From: a virus
Direction: 5' to 3' (one strand)
DNA length: 33,349 nucleotides
Virus record (IMG/VR): IMGVR_UViG_3300023179_000314
Location: 1-33,349 of that record
In this document: in pieces, positions 6,281 to 15,195 of the stretch
Layout: every line of letters begins with the position of its first letter
Numbering within the stretch: the first letter of the stretch is position 1
Position numbers and translations under genes: made by a program
The notes under the pieces: generated by a model
What the model saw: only the letters and a program-made list of their open reading frames with translations
Told to the model about the DNA's origin: nothing
Database searches by the model: none

Positions 6281-6303
6281 GGGGGCGGCCTCGTGCCGCC
6301 CCC
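6281..6303 (+). terminator. GC-rich terminator-like hairpin
   Basis: GGGGGCGGC (6281-6289), a 5-base loop, then GCCGCCCCC (6295-6303) make a perfect 9-bp stem. The following GCTTTC is only weakly T-rich, so it may attenuate transcription or protect mRNA rather than terminate fully. It lies in the 54-base gap between the unknown gene and the DNA polymerase gene, ending 18 bases before the polymerase start. Confidence 0.5.
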
Positions 6304-6321
6304 GCTTTCATGGAGAATGGT

Positions 6322-8307
6322 ATGGGATTGATTTGTTCTGTCGACTACGAAACGTCGTCGCCGCGCGACCTTACCAAAATCGGTGCCTACAAGTACGCCA
6401 AGAGCGCCAAGATCATGTGCGCCGGCTACGCGATATACGAGGAGAACACGTTCGAGCCCGCGATGGTCAAGCCGTGGCGCGCGTGGGCGAGCGAGCCCAT
6501 GCCCCCCGACTTGCTGGCAGCGTTGACCGATCCAGACGTCAGGCTGTTCGCTTGGAACGCCCAGTTCGAGCGTTTAATCACGCAACACGCTGCGGGCATT
6601 GCCGTGCCGCTGGAGAAGTGGCACTGCACCGCCGCGCGCGCCCGCGCCTCGGCCTATCCCGGCAAGCTCGACCTGTGCGCCAAGGCGCTGGGCATCCCGC
6701 AGAAGAAGGATTTGGCGGGCGGCAAGTTGATGAAGAAGCTGTCGTCGGAAGGCAGTGGCACACCGGAAGAGTACGAGCGTGTGCTTGAGTACTGCATGCA
6801 GGATGTCGTCGTCGAGGCGACCATCGGCATGGTCGTGCGCGACCTGACGCCCGACGAGTGGCAGGACTACTGGGTCTGCGAGCGCATGAACGACCGCGGC
6901 ATTCCCGTCGACATCGAACTGGCGCGCGCCGCGCAAAGCTATGCGCAGGTCGAGGCGGCGGAAATCGCGGCCGAATTGAAGAAAGTCACCAAGGGCGCGG
7001 TGACGAGCGCCAAGGAGTTCAAGCGGATCAAGGCGTGGCTCCTTGAACAGGCACCGGACCTCGTGGCCCTGCTGACCGGCGAAGACGGCAAAGTCTCGCT
7101 TGACAAGTCGGCGCGCATCACGGCGCTCGAAAGTGGGCTGCCCCTGCGTATCGAGGTCGAGGACTTGCTGCACCTGATCGACGACGCGGGCCGCGCCAGC
7201 ACGGCCAAGTACGCCGCGATAGAGAACAGGACCGACGAAGACGGGCGGCTGCGAGGCGCGTATCTGTTCAACGGAGCCGGGCAGACAGGCCGTTTTTCCG
7301 CAATGGGATTTCAGCCCCACAATTTGGTGCGCGACAAGCTAGAAAACGCGAACAGGGTGATTTCAGCCGTGCTCGATGGTTCGACGGCGAACGAAGTCAA
7401 GGCGCTGTCCGGGGTGAACATCCTGACGACGCTGGCGCGCCTGCTGCGTCCGACCATCGTCGCGGAGAACGGCAACGTCTTGGTTTGGGCCGACTACGCC
7501 GCCGTCGAGGCGCGCGCGCTGCCGTGGCTGGCCGACAACGTCGCCGCCAAGGGACTGCTCGATCTTTTCCGCAAGGGCGAGGATGTCTACAAATACACCG
7601 CCTCGGATATCTACCGGGTGCCGGTGGATCGCGTGGATAAAGAGCAGCGCCAGATGGGCAAGATTGCAGTGCTTGCGCTGGGATACCAAGGAGGAAAGAA
7701 CGCCTTCCGCAAGATGGCGCGCGCCTACGGGCTGAAGATCGACGACGACACCGCCGAGAAGATCAAGCTTTCGTGGCGTCACGTAAACCCGTGGGCGAAG
7801 AAATTCTGGTCCGACCTCGAAGCGGCGGCTATTTGCGCCGTGCGCAAGGCAGGCACGATCCATGCGGCGGGGCGCGTCAAGTACATGTTCCACGGCGACA
7901 TGCTGTATGCGCTGCTCCCCTGCGGGCGCCTGATCGCGTACCCCGAACCGCGCCTCGACGCGGTCGACGGAAAATTCGGGCCACAGATGCAGCTCACTGC
8001 CCTGAAGGCGTCGCTGCACCCCAAGAAAGGCGAGACTGCGTGGCCCCGCGTTGCGCTTTATGGGGGCTTATTGGCCGAGAATTGCACCCAAGCCTTCTGC
8101 GCTTCGCTGCTGCGTTCGGCCGCGCGCAGGCTCGACGATGCGGGCTGGCCTGTCGTCATGCACACGCACGACGAGATGCTGGTCGAGGTTGCCGAGGATG
8201 AAGTCGACGACGCCAAGATCGCGTTGCAGGCCGCCATGCTTCTCAACCAGTGGCCCGAGTTACCGCTTGCTGCGGAGCCGCAACACGGATACAGTTACGA
8301 CAAGTAA
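6322..8307 (+). CDS. Family A DNA polymerase with 3'-5' exonuclease
   Basis: A 661-residue replicative polymerase of the phage Pol I type. The N-terminal exonuclease begins with SVDYETS (D8, E10). The polymerase palm and fingers carry motif A ADYAAVEAR (D391), motif B RQMGKIAVLALGYQ (R443, K447, Y455) and motif C THDEML (H616, D617, E618). There is no 5'-3' exonuclease domain. The ATG at 6322 is chosen over 6310 because GGAG (6312-6315) is correctly spaced for it. The gene is followed 9 bases later by the primase-helicase. Together they probably form the core replisome, so the phage should copy its own DNA without the host polymerase. Confidence 0.96.
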   Translation: MGLICSVDYETSSPRDLTKIGAYKYAKSAKIMCAGYAIYEENTFEPAMVKPWRAWASEPMPPDLLAALTDPDVRLFAWNAQFERLITQHAAGIAVPLEKWHCTAARARASAYPGKLDLCAKALGIPQKKDLAGGKLMKKLSSEGSGTPEEYERVLEYCMQDVVVEATIGMVVRDLTPDEWQDYWVCERMNDRGIPVDIELARAAQSYAQVEAAEIAAELKKVTKGAVTSAKEFKRIKAWLLEQAPDLVALLTGEDGKVSLDKSARITALESGLPLRIEVEDLLHLIDDAGRASTAKYAAIENRTDEDGRLRGAYLFNGAGQTGRFSAMGFQPHNLVRDKLENANRVISAVLDGSTANEVKALSGVNILTTLARLLRPTIVAENGNVLVWADYAAVEARALPWLADNVAAKGLLDLFRKGEDVYKYTASDIYRVPVDRVDKEQRQMGKIAVLALGYQGGKNAFRKMARAYGLKIDDDTAEKIKLSWRHVNPWAKKFWSDLEAAAICAVRKAGTIHAAGRVKYMFHGDMLYALLPCGRLIAYPEPRLDAVDGKFGPQMQLTALKASLHPKKGETAWPRVALYGGLLAENCTQAFCASLLRSAARRLDDAGWPVVMHTHDEMLVEVAEDEVDDAKIALQAAMLLNQWPELPLAAEPQHGYSYDK

Positions 8308-8316
8308 GAGGTCGAC

Positions 8317-10596
8317 ATGGAATTGGATAATTTTATAGCCCGCGTTTTTGGCGACGTGCCCGACGACGAGATCGTCGGCATCGTCCAGCGCGGCAAGGAC
8401 AACTTCGGTTGGCTGGTGATACCCTACAAGAAGAGCCGCACCAAGCTGCGCCCCGACGCCGCCAGTTACTACTGCATCTCGACGTTGAAGAAGCCAGAGC
8501 CGGGCGAGCCGCTGCGTCGGCTGATGCCGAACATGGCCAAGACCTACGGCCTTGTCTGCGATGACGTCGGCACGAAGATACTGGCCAGTAAATTCGAGGG
8601 CAAATTCCTGCCGCACTACGTCATGGAGACGAGCAGCGGCAATTTCCAGTATCACTACAATGTGCGGATGGCGCCCGAGCAGGGGCAAGTCCTGATCGAG
8701 GCCCTGATCGAGGCGGGCTATTCCGACCCCGGCGCCCGCGATGTCCACCGGCTCGTGCGCCTGCCGGGTTCGCTGAACTACAAGTACGATCCGCCCTTCG
8801 TGTCTCGTCTCGTCGAAGAGAATTGGGACATGCCGCCCTACACGTTCGAGGAGATGGTTGCGGATTTCGGGCTGACGCCGCGCGAGCCGACGTTACTGCG
8901 GCTTACCAAGCGCGCATGGAGCGGCGACACTGGCGGCGACGTCATCCTGAAGTGGCTGACCGAGAAGGGCATGGTTCTCTCGGAGCCGAACGACGACGGC
9001 TGGCTGTTCATCGAGTGCCCGTGGGCCGCCGAACACAGCGACGGCCGTTCTGATGCCAAGTATCAGATCGGCAACGGCTCAACCGGCACGGTGCATTGCT
9101 TCCACGGCGGGTGCCAGCACCGGACGCAGCAGGATTTCCGGCTCTGGTGCGCCGAGAACGGAGCGCCCGACTTCGAGGACGAGGCAGCGAAACAGGTAAG
9201 CGCCCTAGGGCAGAGACTTGCCGCGGTACCGAAAGGAGTTTTCGCCCCGCCGGGCCCTATGCCAACCCCGCCGCAGGGGGCCGCTGCGGGGGATATCCTC
9301 ACCGGGCTGGTCCTGAAATACGCGGGGGCCCTGCCGCGCGAGGCTCTTCCAAGTCTTGAGAAGACAGGCAAGGGGGCCATAAAAGACGTGCAGAAGCCGG
9401 TTGCCGAGAACGTGCAGTGCATCATCGAAAGATGCGCCTTCGGCGTACTGCGCAACCATCTCAGCGGCGAAGTCGAGCTGACGCACGAGGACAAGGCGCT
9501 GGACGCCATACAGCTCCCCGAGGAGCGGGCGACATTGACCCGCGAGCTTATGATTTCGTTGGGGCAGCGGCTGGGCATATCCCTGCGCCCGACCCTGTCG
9601 GAATTGTTGCACGCCTTGGCGGGCAACAAGGGATATCACCCGCTGCTGGATTGGGTGATGGGGACGCCGTGGGACGGCAGCGACCGCCTGCGGGCCATGC
9701 TTGACACCGTTGAAACGCCAAACCCCATATGGAGGGACATAGCTATGAAAAGATGGTTTATTCAGTGCATCGCCGCGTGGACAAACTGGACGCGCAAAAC
9801 GCCCGTCAGCATTCCGCATGTCTGGGTGCTGGCCGGGCCGCAGGGTTGCGGCAAGACTTCCCTGATCGGGTCGCTGTTGCCCGCGCCGTGGCGGCTGCTG
9901 GAGCAGAGCGCGCATCTCGGTCACGCCAACAGCAGGGACGACGAGCGCCGCCTGACGAGCGGCGCGGGGATTGTGGAGCTGGCGGAATTCGAGACGATGA
10001 TCAGTCGCGCCGAGGCGGGGCAGTTGAAGAGTTTCATTTCGCGCCCGGTCGACAAGTTCAGGCTGCCGTACGACCGGCACATCACGACGCGCCCCCGCGG
10101 CGTCTCCTACTGCGCCACCGTCAACGACATGCAGTTTCTGAACGACCCGACGGGCGCGCGCCGGTTCTGGCCGGTCGAGACGACGCGCTGCGATTTCCGG
10201 CACGGCATCAACATCCAGCAATTCTGGGCGCAGATCGTCGCGATGTTCAACGCGGGCAAAAGCTGGAACCTCAAGCCGGACGAGGTGAAAATGCACGCCA
10301 CGGTCGTCGAGGAACACCGCGTCGTATCCAACGTCGAGGGCCGCCTCGAAGAGCTGCACGCCCGCATGGCGCACATCGACCGCAAGGATTGGACCTTTGC
10401 GACGCCGAGTATCATCTGCCGCTACTACGGCCTCGACAACAACTACACGAATGCCCGCACCGCGGGCGGCTACTTGCGCTCAGTGTTTGGCAAACGCATC
10501 AGCAACAACGGCAGGAAGGGCTGGTACGTCCCGCTCAAGCAAGTCGAGCTGCTCGCGGGCTACTCTCCCTACAACCCACCCGAGGACACGAAATGA
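8317..10596 (+). CDS. Primase-helicase: RepB-type primase, zinc finger and VapE ATPase
   Basis: A 759-residue multidomain replication protein. Residues 1 to about 190 match RepB-like primase: GLVCDD (D82, D83), HYVMETSSGNFQ (H100, E104) and DVHRLVRLPGSLN. A CHC2-like zinc site follows: C234, H240, C261, C266. The C-terminal part is a VapE/virulence-associated E P-loop domain: Walker A GPQGCGKT (K513), then ELAEFE, VDKFRLPYDR, CATVND and TGARRFWPVE. This layout joins primer synthesis and unwinding, comparable in role to T7 gp4 but built from different parts. The stop overlaps the next start (ATGA). A ribosome binding site (AGAGG) lies upstream of the ATG. Confidence 0.93.
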   Translation: MELDNFIARVFGDVPDDEIVGIVQRGKDNFGWLVIPYKKSRTKLRPDAASYYCISTLKKPEPGEPLRRLMPNMAKTYGLVCDDVGTKILASKFEGKFLPHYVMETSSGNFQYHYNVRMAPEQGQVLIEALIEAGYSDPGARDVHRLVRLPGSLNYKYDPPFVSRLVEENWDMPPYTFEEMVADFGLTPREPTLLRLTKRAWSGDTGGDVILKWLTEKGMVLSEPNDDGWLFIECPWAAEHSDGRSDAKYQIGNGSTGTVHCFHGGCQHRTQQDFRLWCAENGAPDFEDEAAKQVSALGQRLAAVPKGVFAPPGPMPTPPQGAAAGDILTGLVLKYAGALPREALPSLEKTGKGAIKDVQKPVAENVQCIIERCAFGVLRNHLSGEVELTHEDKALDAIQLPEERATLTRELMISLGQRLGISLRPTLSELLHALAGNKGYHPLLDWVMGTPWDGSDRLRAMLDTVETPNPIWRDIAMKRWFIQCIAAWTNWTRKTPVSIPHVWVLAGPQGCGKTSLIGSLLPAPWRLLEQSAHLGHANSRDDERRLTSGAGIVELAEFETMISRAEAGQLKSFISRPVDKFRLPYDRHITTRPRGVSYCATVNDMQFLNDPTGARRFWPVETTRCDFRHGINIQQFWAQIVAMFNAGKSWNLKPDEVKMHATVVEEHRVVSNVEGRLEELHARMAHIDRKDWTFATPSIICRYYGLDNNYTNARTAGGYLRSVFGKRISNNGRKGWYVPLKQVELLAGYSPYNPPEDTK

Positions 10597-10859
10597 AAGT
10601 TCTTTTGCACATGAATATGCCGTCGGGCGGCAACGACGGTACGCATCAGGTGATCCTGAACGTGCCTAATGTCGCGACGCTTGAAGTCCTGTCGGCGCAT
10701 ATCACCCGAAGCCAAGGCATCCTGATGGGCGAGCATCTCGTGTTCGACCGCGACCGTTCCGGCGAACGCATCTGGAGAGTACGCGGGCCCCTGCTGGTCA
10801 ACATGGATCACGTCGGCAAGATTGCCGTCTACTACGAGGGTGAAAATGAAACACGTTGA
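10593..10859 (+). CDS. Hypothetical protein, 88 aa
   Basis: Not recognised. The ATG overlaps the stop of the primase-helicase gene by 4 bases (ATGA), so it is probably translated by coupling. The sequence has beta strands (QVILNVPNVATLEVL), a helix around LSAHITRSQGILMGEHLVF and a charged end (YYEGENETR), and looks like a small soluble alpha/beta protein. The 3' end overlaps the next gene by 14 bases. It lies downstream of the replisome genes in the same operon; no more specific role can be given. Confidence 0.78.
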   Translation: MKVLLHMNMPSGGNDGTHQVILNVPNVATLEVLSAHITRSQGILMGEHLVFDRDRSGERIWRVRGPLLVNMDHVGKIAVYYEGENETR

Positions 10860-11115
10860 GCTAATGGCCGAAGCCGCCAAGCTGGTGCAGCCCCGTGGGG
10901 CCGTCTACGGCGACATCCGCGAGAACCACGAGCAGATTGCCAAGGTTGCGACGCTGCTCACCGGCATCGAACTGGACGCGCATAACATCCTGATGGTCAT
11001 GCTCGCGGTGAAGTTGTCGCGCATCGCACGTTCGCCCGAACACGTCGACAGCTACCTCGACGCGCTCAACTATCTGTCCTTTGCCGGGGAACTTGCGACC
11101 GAGGGCGAAGCGTAA
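10846..11115 (+). CDS. DUF6378 family protein
   Basis: An 89-residue helical protein matching DUF6378, a small family widespread in phage replication and accessory regions. The pattern RGAVYGDIRENH, then a helix, then MVMLAVKLSRIAR and a final D-x-Y-x-D-A-L-N-Y motif is typical. The family pattern resembles all-alpha NTP pyrophosphatase-like folds, but the function is not established. The start at ATG 10846 is favoured over 10822 because it gives MKHVELMAEAAKLV with a purine-rich site (GAGGGTGAAA) upstream. Confidence 0.82.
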   Translation: MKHVELMAEAAKLVQPRGAVYGDIRENHEQIAKVATLLTGIELDAHNILMVMLAVKLSRIARSPEHVDSYLDALNYLSFAGELATEGEA

Positions 11116-11140
11116 TTGTCATACCTTGAGGAGGAAGAAC

Positions 11141-11485
11141 ATGATCGACACTAGTCTACGCATGCAGAACGCCATGGAACAGGCGCACAGGTGTTGGGCG
11201 CGCGCGGTAAATGTCAGCCCGGCATTTGTTGAAAAATACCTATCCCTATGTGAACAGCTATTGCTTTCTCGCCCGGAAGTGCCGGGTGACGAGTTCAGGG
11301 GATACTGTCAACGAAATGGGCTTGTGAGGCCCGCAGCCTTGCACCCTAATGTGTGGGTCAGCGGGCCGCGCGCCTTAACGTCGCTTGGCTGGGTTGAAAA
11401 GAAGGCGCGCGTCGAGCCGACGCAGATGCACAATCATATGCACGTCGTCACGCTGTGGCGCAGTCTGATTTTCGGTGGCCGATGA
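11141..11485 (+). CDS. Phage hypothetical protein, possible winged helix, 114 aa
   Basis: The ATG at 11141 has AGGAGGAAG upstream, one of the best ribosome binding sites in the window. The C-terminal half (FRGYCQRNGL, then HPNVWVSGPRALTSLGWVEK) resembles a conserved phage protein in which the pattern HPNAWG-x-x-F/A-x-x-A-x-x-x-G-W-I follows a helix-turn-helix-like segment; these are often found after replication genes and may bind DNA. The function is unknown. The stop overlaps the next ATG (ATGA, 11482-11485). Confidence 0.8.
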   Translation: MIDTSLRMQNAMEQAHRCWARAVNVSPAFVEKYLSLCEQLLLSRPEVPGDEFRGYCQRNGLVRPAALHPNVWVSGPRALTSLGWVEKKARVEPTQMHNHMHVVTLWRSLIFGGR

Positions 11486-11655
11486 CAAAAAACAGCGTTG
11501 AGCATCACGCGAGAATCTATTGGTCCCTGCGCAGACAATTCTGCGCAGGGCAATGGAACATGCTCGCGACTGTCGCGATAACGGGGCTCCTGCAAAGCCC
11601 CTACGAGCGCGTAAGGCTGATGGCGTGCGAACTTTGGTACGGGATCACGTCTTGA
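11482..11655 (+). CDS. Small hypothetical protein, 57 aa, end of the plus-strand operon
   Basis: The ATG overlaps the stop of the previous gene (ATGA). The product has tryptophans and aromatic residues (IYWSLRRQF, GQWNML) and a helical middle (ERVRLMACELWYG). No family is recognised. Its last 11 bases overlap the end of the convergent tail-collar gene. A perfect 10-bp inverted repeat (11525-11550) lies inside it, so the frame may partly be conserved by that structure. It could be a real gene or a coupled remnant. Confidence 0.55.
   Translation: MTKNSVEHHARIYWSLRRQFCAGQWNMLATVAITGLLQSPYERVRLMACELWYGITS
11525..11550. repeat. Perfect 10-bp inverted repeat (hairpin) near the convergent gene ends
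   Basis: CCCTGCGCAG (11525-11534), loop ACAATT, then CTGCGCAGGG (11541-11550). The stem would form on RNA from either strand. It lies about 95 bases before the point where plus-strand and minus-strand operons collide. No T-run follows on either side, so ordinary intrinsic termination is uncertain. RNA stabilisation or a factor-assisted stop is possible. Confidence 0.55.
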
Positions 11656-12892
11656 TGATGTAGTTGAGCACGAGCGTCGGCTGCACGTTCAGGTGCGCGC
11701 CGCCGCCGCCAGTGGAGCCTATAGACGCGATAGAACCGCCATATCCGCCGCCTTGGTTTTGCCAAGAACCGCCCGTGTTTACGCCGGGGTAGGAATCGGA
11801 AAGCGCATGCGTATGCGACGGCATTTCCGCTGTGATGAGCGTGTGGGTCTGCGTCCCGCCCGTGGCTCCAAGCGTGTTCCCGTCGGGGGACATCGTGGTA
11901 GACGTAAGGCGACCCGCCGCCGAACCGCCCATGTTGTCTGCCCCGGCGGCCACCCGGCCGCGCATGTCGGGAAGATTGAACGTCGTGGTGCCGTCGCCGA
12001 TGCCGTAGGTCGTGCTGATGGCGCTGAAAAGAGTTGCGTAGGTCGTGCGCGAAATTGCCTGCCCGAAGCAGAGCAGCCAGCCCGACGGCGCGCTTGCCCC
12101 GGCAAAGACCATCATGGAGGCCGCCGGCGCGGTGACCGCCGTCGTTTGCGTCGTGCTGTCGGGAAACACGAAGCCGCCAGACGTGCTGGCGATGGTGCCC
12201 GCCACGGTCAGCATGTTGCTGCCGACGGTCGTCGTGCCGATGCCAACCTGCGTGCCCGACGGCGACAGGTACAGCGTGTTGCTGCCCACATTCAGCGTAT
12301 TCGGGATCGCCATTGCGTTCGAGTTGATCGTGAGCGTGTCGCCGCCCGCGTCGCCAAGTACGGTATTGCCGCTGTTGGTCAGGCCCGCGACGGCGAGCGT
12401 CGTTCCGTTGAAGGTGAGGTTGGCCGACCCCGCCATGGCCCCGGAACTGTTGAACTGGACTTGCGTGGTCGATCCCGCGGCGTTGGCGACGGCCGTGGTG
12501 TTGCGGACCATGCCGCTTGCGGAACCGTCGCAGGAGGCTTCCAGATTGTCGCCTGCGGAAACCGAAACGTAGGTGCCGCCCGATGCCGACTGAAGGCGGA
12601 TCGCGTACCCGTCGCCCACGCCATTGCGCACGACCCACTGGCCGCCGATGCCGGCGGCCACTTCGTAGGTGACGATGCCGCCGGGCGTCCCCGAGATCGC
12701 AAGCGTCGCCGGGCGGCACTGCGACTGCGAGAGCGTCACGGTCGTGTTGCCTAGGCCGGTGGCATTGAGCAGCGTACTGCCGCCGAGGGCTTGGTCGAGA
12801 TAGCCAAAATTGTTGTTGAGCGACGTGGTGCCCCACGTATTGGTTTCGGAGTTGTAGGTAGGCTGGGCGAGGCCCTTGTTGGTCGTCGTCAT
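11645..12892 (-). CDS. Tail fibre protein with tail collar domain
   Basis: A 415-residue virion protein. The N-terminus (LAQPTYNSETNTWG..LNNNFGYLDQALG) is a common phage tail-fibre attachment start. The middle is rich in S, T, G and N and likely beta-structured (VQFNSSGAMAGSANLTFNGTTLAV). Residues about 259-320 form a tail collar domain: APSGWLLCFGQAISR, a spacer, YGIGDGTTTFNLPDMRGR. The C-terminus (THTHALSDS, then HLNVQPTLVLNYIIKT) is the usual end of such fibres. It probably contacts the host surface. It is the last gene of the late operon, starts by overlap (ATGA) with the upstream ejection protein gene, and converges on the plus-strand operon. Confidence 0.93.
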   Translation of the reverse strand: MTTTNKGLAQPTYNSETNTWGTTSLNNNFGYLDQALGGSTLLNATGLGNTTVTLSQSQCRPATLAISGTPGGIVTYEVAAGIGGQWVVRNGVGDGYAIRLQSASGGTYVSVSAGDNLEASCDGSASGMVRNTTAVANAAGSTTQVQFNSSGAMAGSANLTFNGTTLAVAGLTNSGNTVLGDAGGDTLTINSNAMAIPNTLNVGSNTLYLSPSGTQVGIGTTTVGSNMLTVAGTIASTSGGFVFPDSTTQTTAVTAPAASMMVFAGASAPSGWLLCFGQAISRTTYATLFSAISTTYGIGDGTTTFNLPDMRGRVAAGADNMGGSAAGRLTSTTMSPDGNTLGATGGTQTHTLITAEMPSHTHALSDSYPGVNTGGSWQNQGGGYGGSIASIGSTGGGGAHLNVQPTLVLNYIIKT

Positions 12893-15195
12893 GAAAGCGC
12901 CTCGTCGGCAATGGCGAGCGCCTTGGTGATGGCTTCATCAGGCTGCTCAAGGAGTGACTGGGTCGTCGTGTTGTGGCCCTTCTTGGCCTTCTCTGCGGCG
13001 CGGATCAGCGACATCGCGATGCTGGTGTGGTCGAGCGCGCCAATCCGCCCGCCCGCCTTGCGGTTGGGCCGACGGGCTCTTTCTTCACTGGCGGGCCCTG
13101 TCTGCTCCTCCCGCACTGCCATAGTCGGGATGCGGGCCGCCTGCGTTACGCGATTTATCGCGGCGTCCTTTTCCACCATACGCCGCAGCGCGACCGCTCT
13201 GTCAGCTAAGGGCGCGCCGGTGGATGAAAGGACATCCGCTACTGCGGGGGTGTACCCCCGCGAGATAAGAGGAATGTTCTGGCCGCGTGAGAGACGAAGC
13301 ACGGGGCCAGCTTTGAATTTGTCGGCCGCCCACGCCAGCGTTGACTGCAGAGGGAACATCGCGTCAGTCAGACCGAGGCTAGAACGGCGGCCTGCCTCGT
13401 CCCCCGCTCCGAAATGTCTTTCGTACCCGCTCTGCGCGCCGCGCGCGCCGTGCTGTGCCCTACGTTCCGCTACAAGCCGCTCGGTGTTCATGAAACCGCG
13501 TTCGCGCTCACCGGCTCGAATGAGCCGATCTATGGCTCCGGGGCCGAAGGCGGTGTCGAGCAGCTCACGGCGCGGGTCGAGTTCCGAGCGCCCCGCCACA
13601 CGGCGAAGCCCCGACAGGTCGTCTGCCCCCCTCGTTATCTTGGTTTCAAGTTCCTGCCGCAGACCCGCGCGCAAAGCCTCGCCCAGATTGACAACGTCGG
13701 CGCTGGCCCCCGGCCGCGCTGCGTCGGCTAGAATCTCCATCGCCCGCTCGGTGGTCAGCGTGCCGCCCCCGAGGCGGTCTGCCGTTCCCGAAGGGCTTAG
13801 AAGTTTTCGCCCGGCATCGAAATGCTCGACTTGACGGTACAGGTTGCTGTAGGCCCCCGCCGCTTCGTTGTAGCCGGGGATTCCGCCTAGAACATCGCGC
13901 ACTTGACGATGCGCAAATGCATATGCGTCTTTCCGGGGGTCGCTGCTACTCCTGAACGGGGCGTTCGGGGGCCCGAAATCAACATCGCGTTGCAACGTCC
14001 TGAAATAGTTCTGCAACGCCTGCGCATCGACGGCGGCTGAAGTGCCCACAGCGTCGAGGACACCCTGCAAGACGGCGCGTGTGGGATCATCGGGCAGGTA
14101 ACGCTGCATTTCGGCGGTGATCGCGTTGCGCGCCGCCGTTAGGTCGACCGGCGGCGCCCCCTGTAGCGCGGCCGTCATCGGGTCGCGGCCTTCTTGACGG
14201 CGTACGGCGTCGATGTTCCGCCGCATGGTTTCCACGCCCGGTGGCGGGGGGCCCAACGTGTTATCGACTTCGGCACTGACACGCGCCGCGCGGTCGGCTT
14301 CGCGCGCCTCTACGCGCCCCGTGATCGTTTGTGTTCCCGGCCGCCCCTCGCCGACAAAGTTGGCCCCTGTTGTCCGGTAAGGGTCTATATCGAGGGGCAT
14401 CTCGCCGTTCGCCCCCCGCGGCAGTGAAAGCCCCCGGCGCTCTTGCTCGGCGAGGTAGTGCCTTGCACCAACGGGGAGCCCCTCAGCAGAACCTCGTGGC
14501 GCTACGGTTTTCTGAACGCCGCGCAAGACGGGGAAAATTTCAGGCACCGCCGAAAACAGCGCCGCCGGCAATACATCACCGGGGGTTACAGTCTCACCTG
14601 CGATTGCGCGGTTGGCGGCTTCGGACAGGGCGCCGCCCGCCATTTGCGTGCCGATGGCGAGCGGCAAGCCTACGCTTGCGGCCGGCGCGATGGCGCCCAG
14701 ACCGATGCCTACTGCCGCAGGAATAGCGGCCTGCGTGACGCCGCTCATGACGTCAAACATGTTCAGAAAGTCAGGGCGGTCGATGTGGTACGTTTTACCT
14801 TTATACACCGCCAGCGGGTTGCCGAAGCGGTCTTCTGTGATGCTCGCGCCGGGGACACGTTCCCGAATAATTTTGATCCGCTCTTCGGGCGAGCTGGCCA
14901 ACAGCGTCTTCACAGCCGTGAGATGCGACACATCTTTCGGCATCTCTGCGATTGTCGGATGATCTTCGTAGCGCTGCCTTTCGCGCGATGGCGAAACTTC
15001 TCGCGGCCTCCCCGGAGGCGGTAAGCCCCCGGGGTGCGCCGCATTTAGCTGCTCGAACGAAGGGGCCACCACGGGCGGACGGTTCATGAACCCTTCGCCG
15101 CGTATCTGTCCGTAGGGGACCACGCTCGGATCGTGCGTAACATCAACAGGTGAAGGCGCGCGCGAGGAGTCGTCTTCGATCTCGAAGGGGGGCAT
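12889..15195 (-). CDS. Internal virion (ejection) protein, 768 aa
   Basis: A large structural protein of the kind ejected with DNA by short-tailed phages. The N-terminus is proline-rich and disordered. Residues about 100-145 hold a charged conserved segment (ERIKIIRERVPGA, VYKGKTYHIDRPDF). Residues 146-198 are hydrophobic and glycine/alanine-rich (AVGIGLGAIAPAASVGLPLAIG), suited to membrane insertion. The rest is helical with many charged residues. The C-terminus has AGGRIGALDHTSIAMSLIRAA and TTQSLLEQPDEAI, a signature I associate with internal virion proteins of metagenomic podoviruses. The stop of the upstream gene overlaps its ATG (TAATG). A role in forming a DNA-transfer channel is inference by analogy with T7 gp14-gp16. 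Confidence 0.82.
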   Translation of the reverse strand: MPPFEIEDDSSRAPSPVDVTHDPSVVPYGQIRGEGFMNRPPVVAPSFEQLNAAHPGGLPPPGRPREVSPSRERQRYEDHPTIAEMPKDVSHLTAVKTLLASSPEERIKIIRERVPGASITEDRFGNPLAVYKGKTYHIDRPDFLNMFDVMSGVTQAAIPAAVGIGLGAIAPAASVGLPLAIGTQMAGGALSEAANRAIAGETVTPGDVLPAALFSAVPEIFPVLRGVQKTVAPRGSAEGLPVGARHYLAEQERRGLSLPRGANGEMPLDIDPYRTTGANFVGEGRPGTQTITGRVEAREADRAARVSAEVDNTLGPPPPGVETMRRNIDAVRRQEGRDPMTAALQGAPPVDLTAARNAITAEMQRYLPDDPTRAVLQGVLDAVGTSAAVDAQALQNYFRTLQRDVDFGPPNAPFRSSSDPRKDAYAFAHRQVRDVLGGIPGYNEAAGAYSNLYRQVEHFDAGRKLLSPSGTADRLGGGTLTTERAMEILADAARPGASADVVNLGEALRAGLRQELETKITRGADDLSGLRRVAGRSELDPRRELLDTAFGPGAIDRLIRAGERERGFMNTERLVAERRAQHGARGAQSGYERHFGAGDEAGRRSSLGLTDAMFPLQSTLAWAADKFKAGPVLRLSRGQNIPLISRGYTPAVADVLSSTGAPLADRAVALRRMVEKDAAINRVTQAARIPTMAVREEQTGPASEERARRPNRKAGGRIGALDHTSIAMSLIRAAEKAKKGHNTTTQSLLEQPDEAITKALAIADEALS

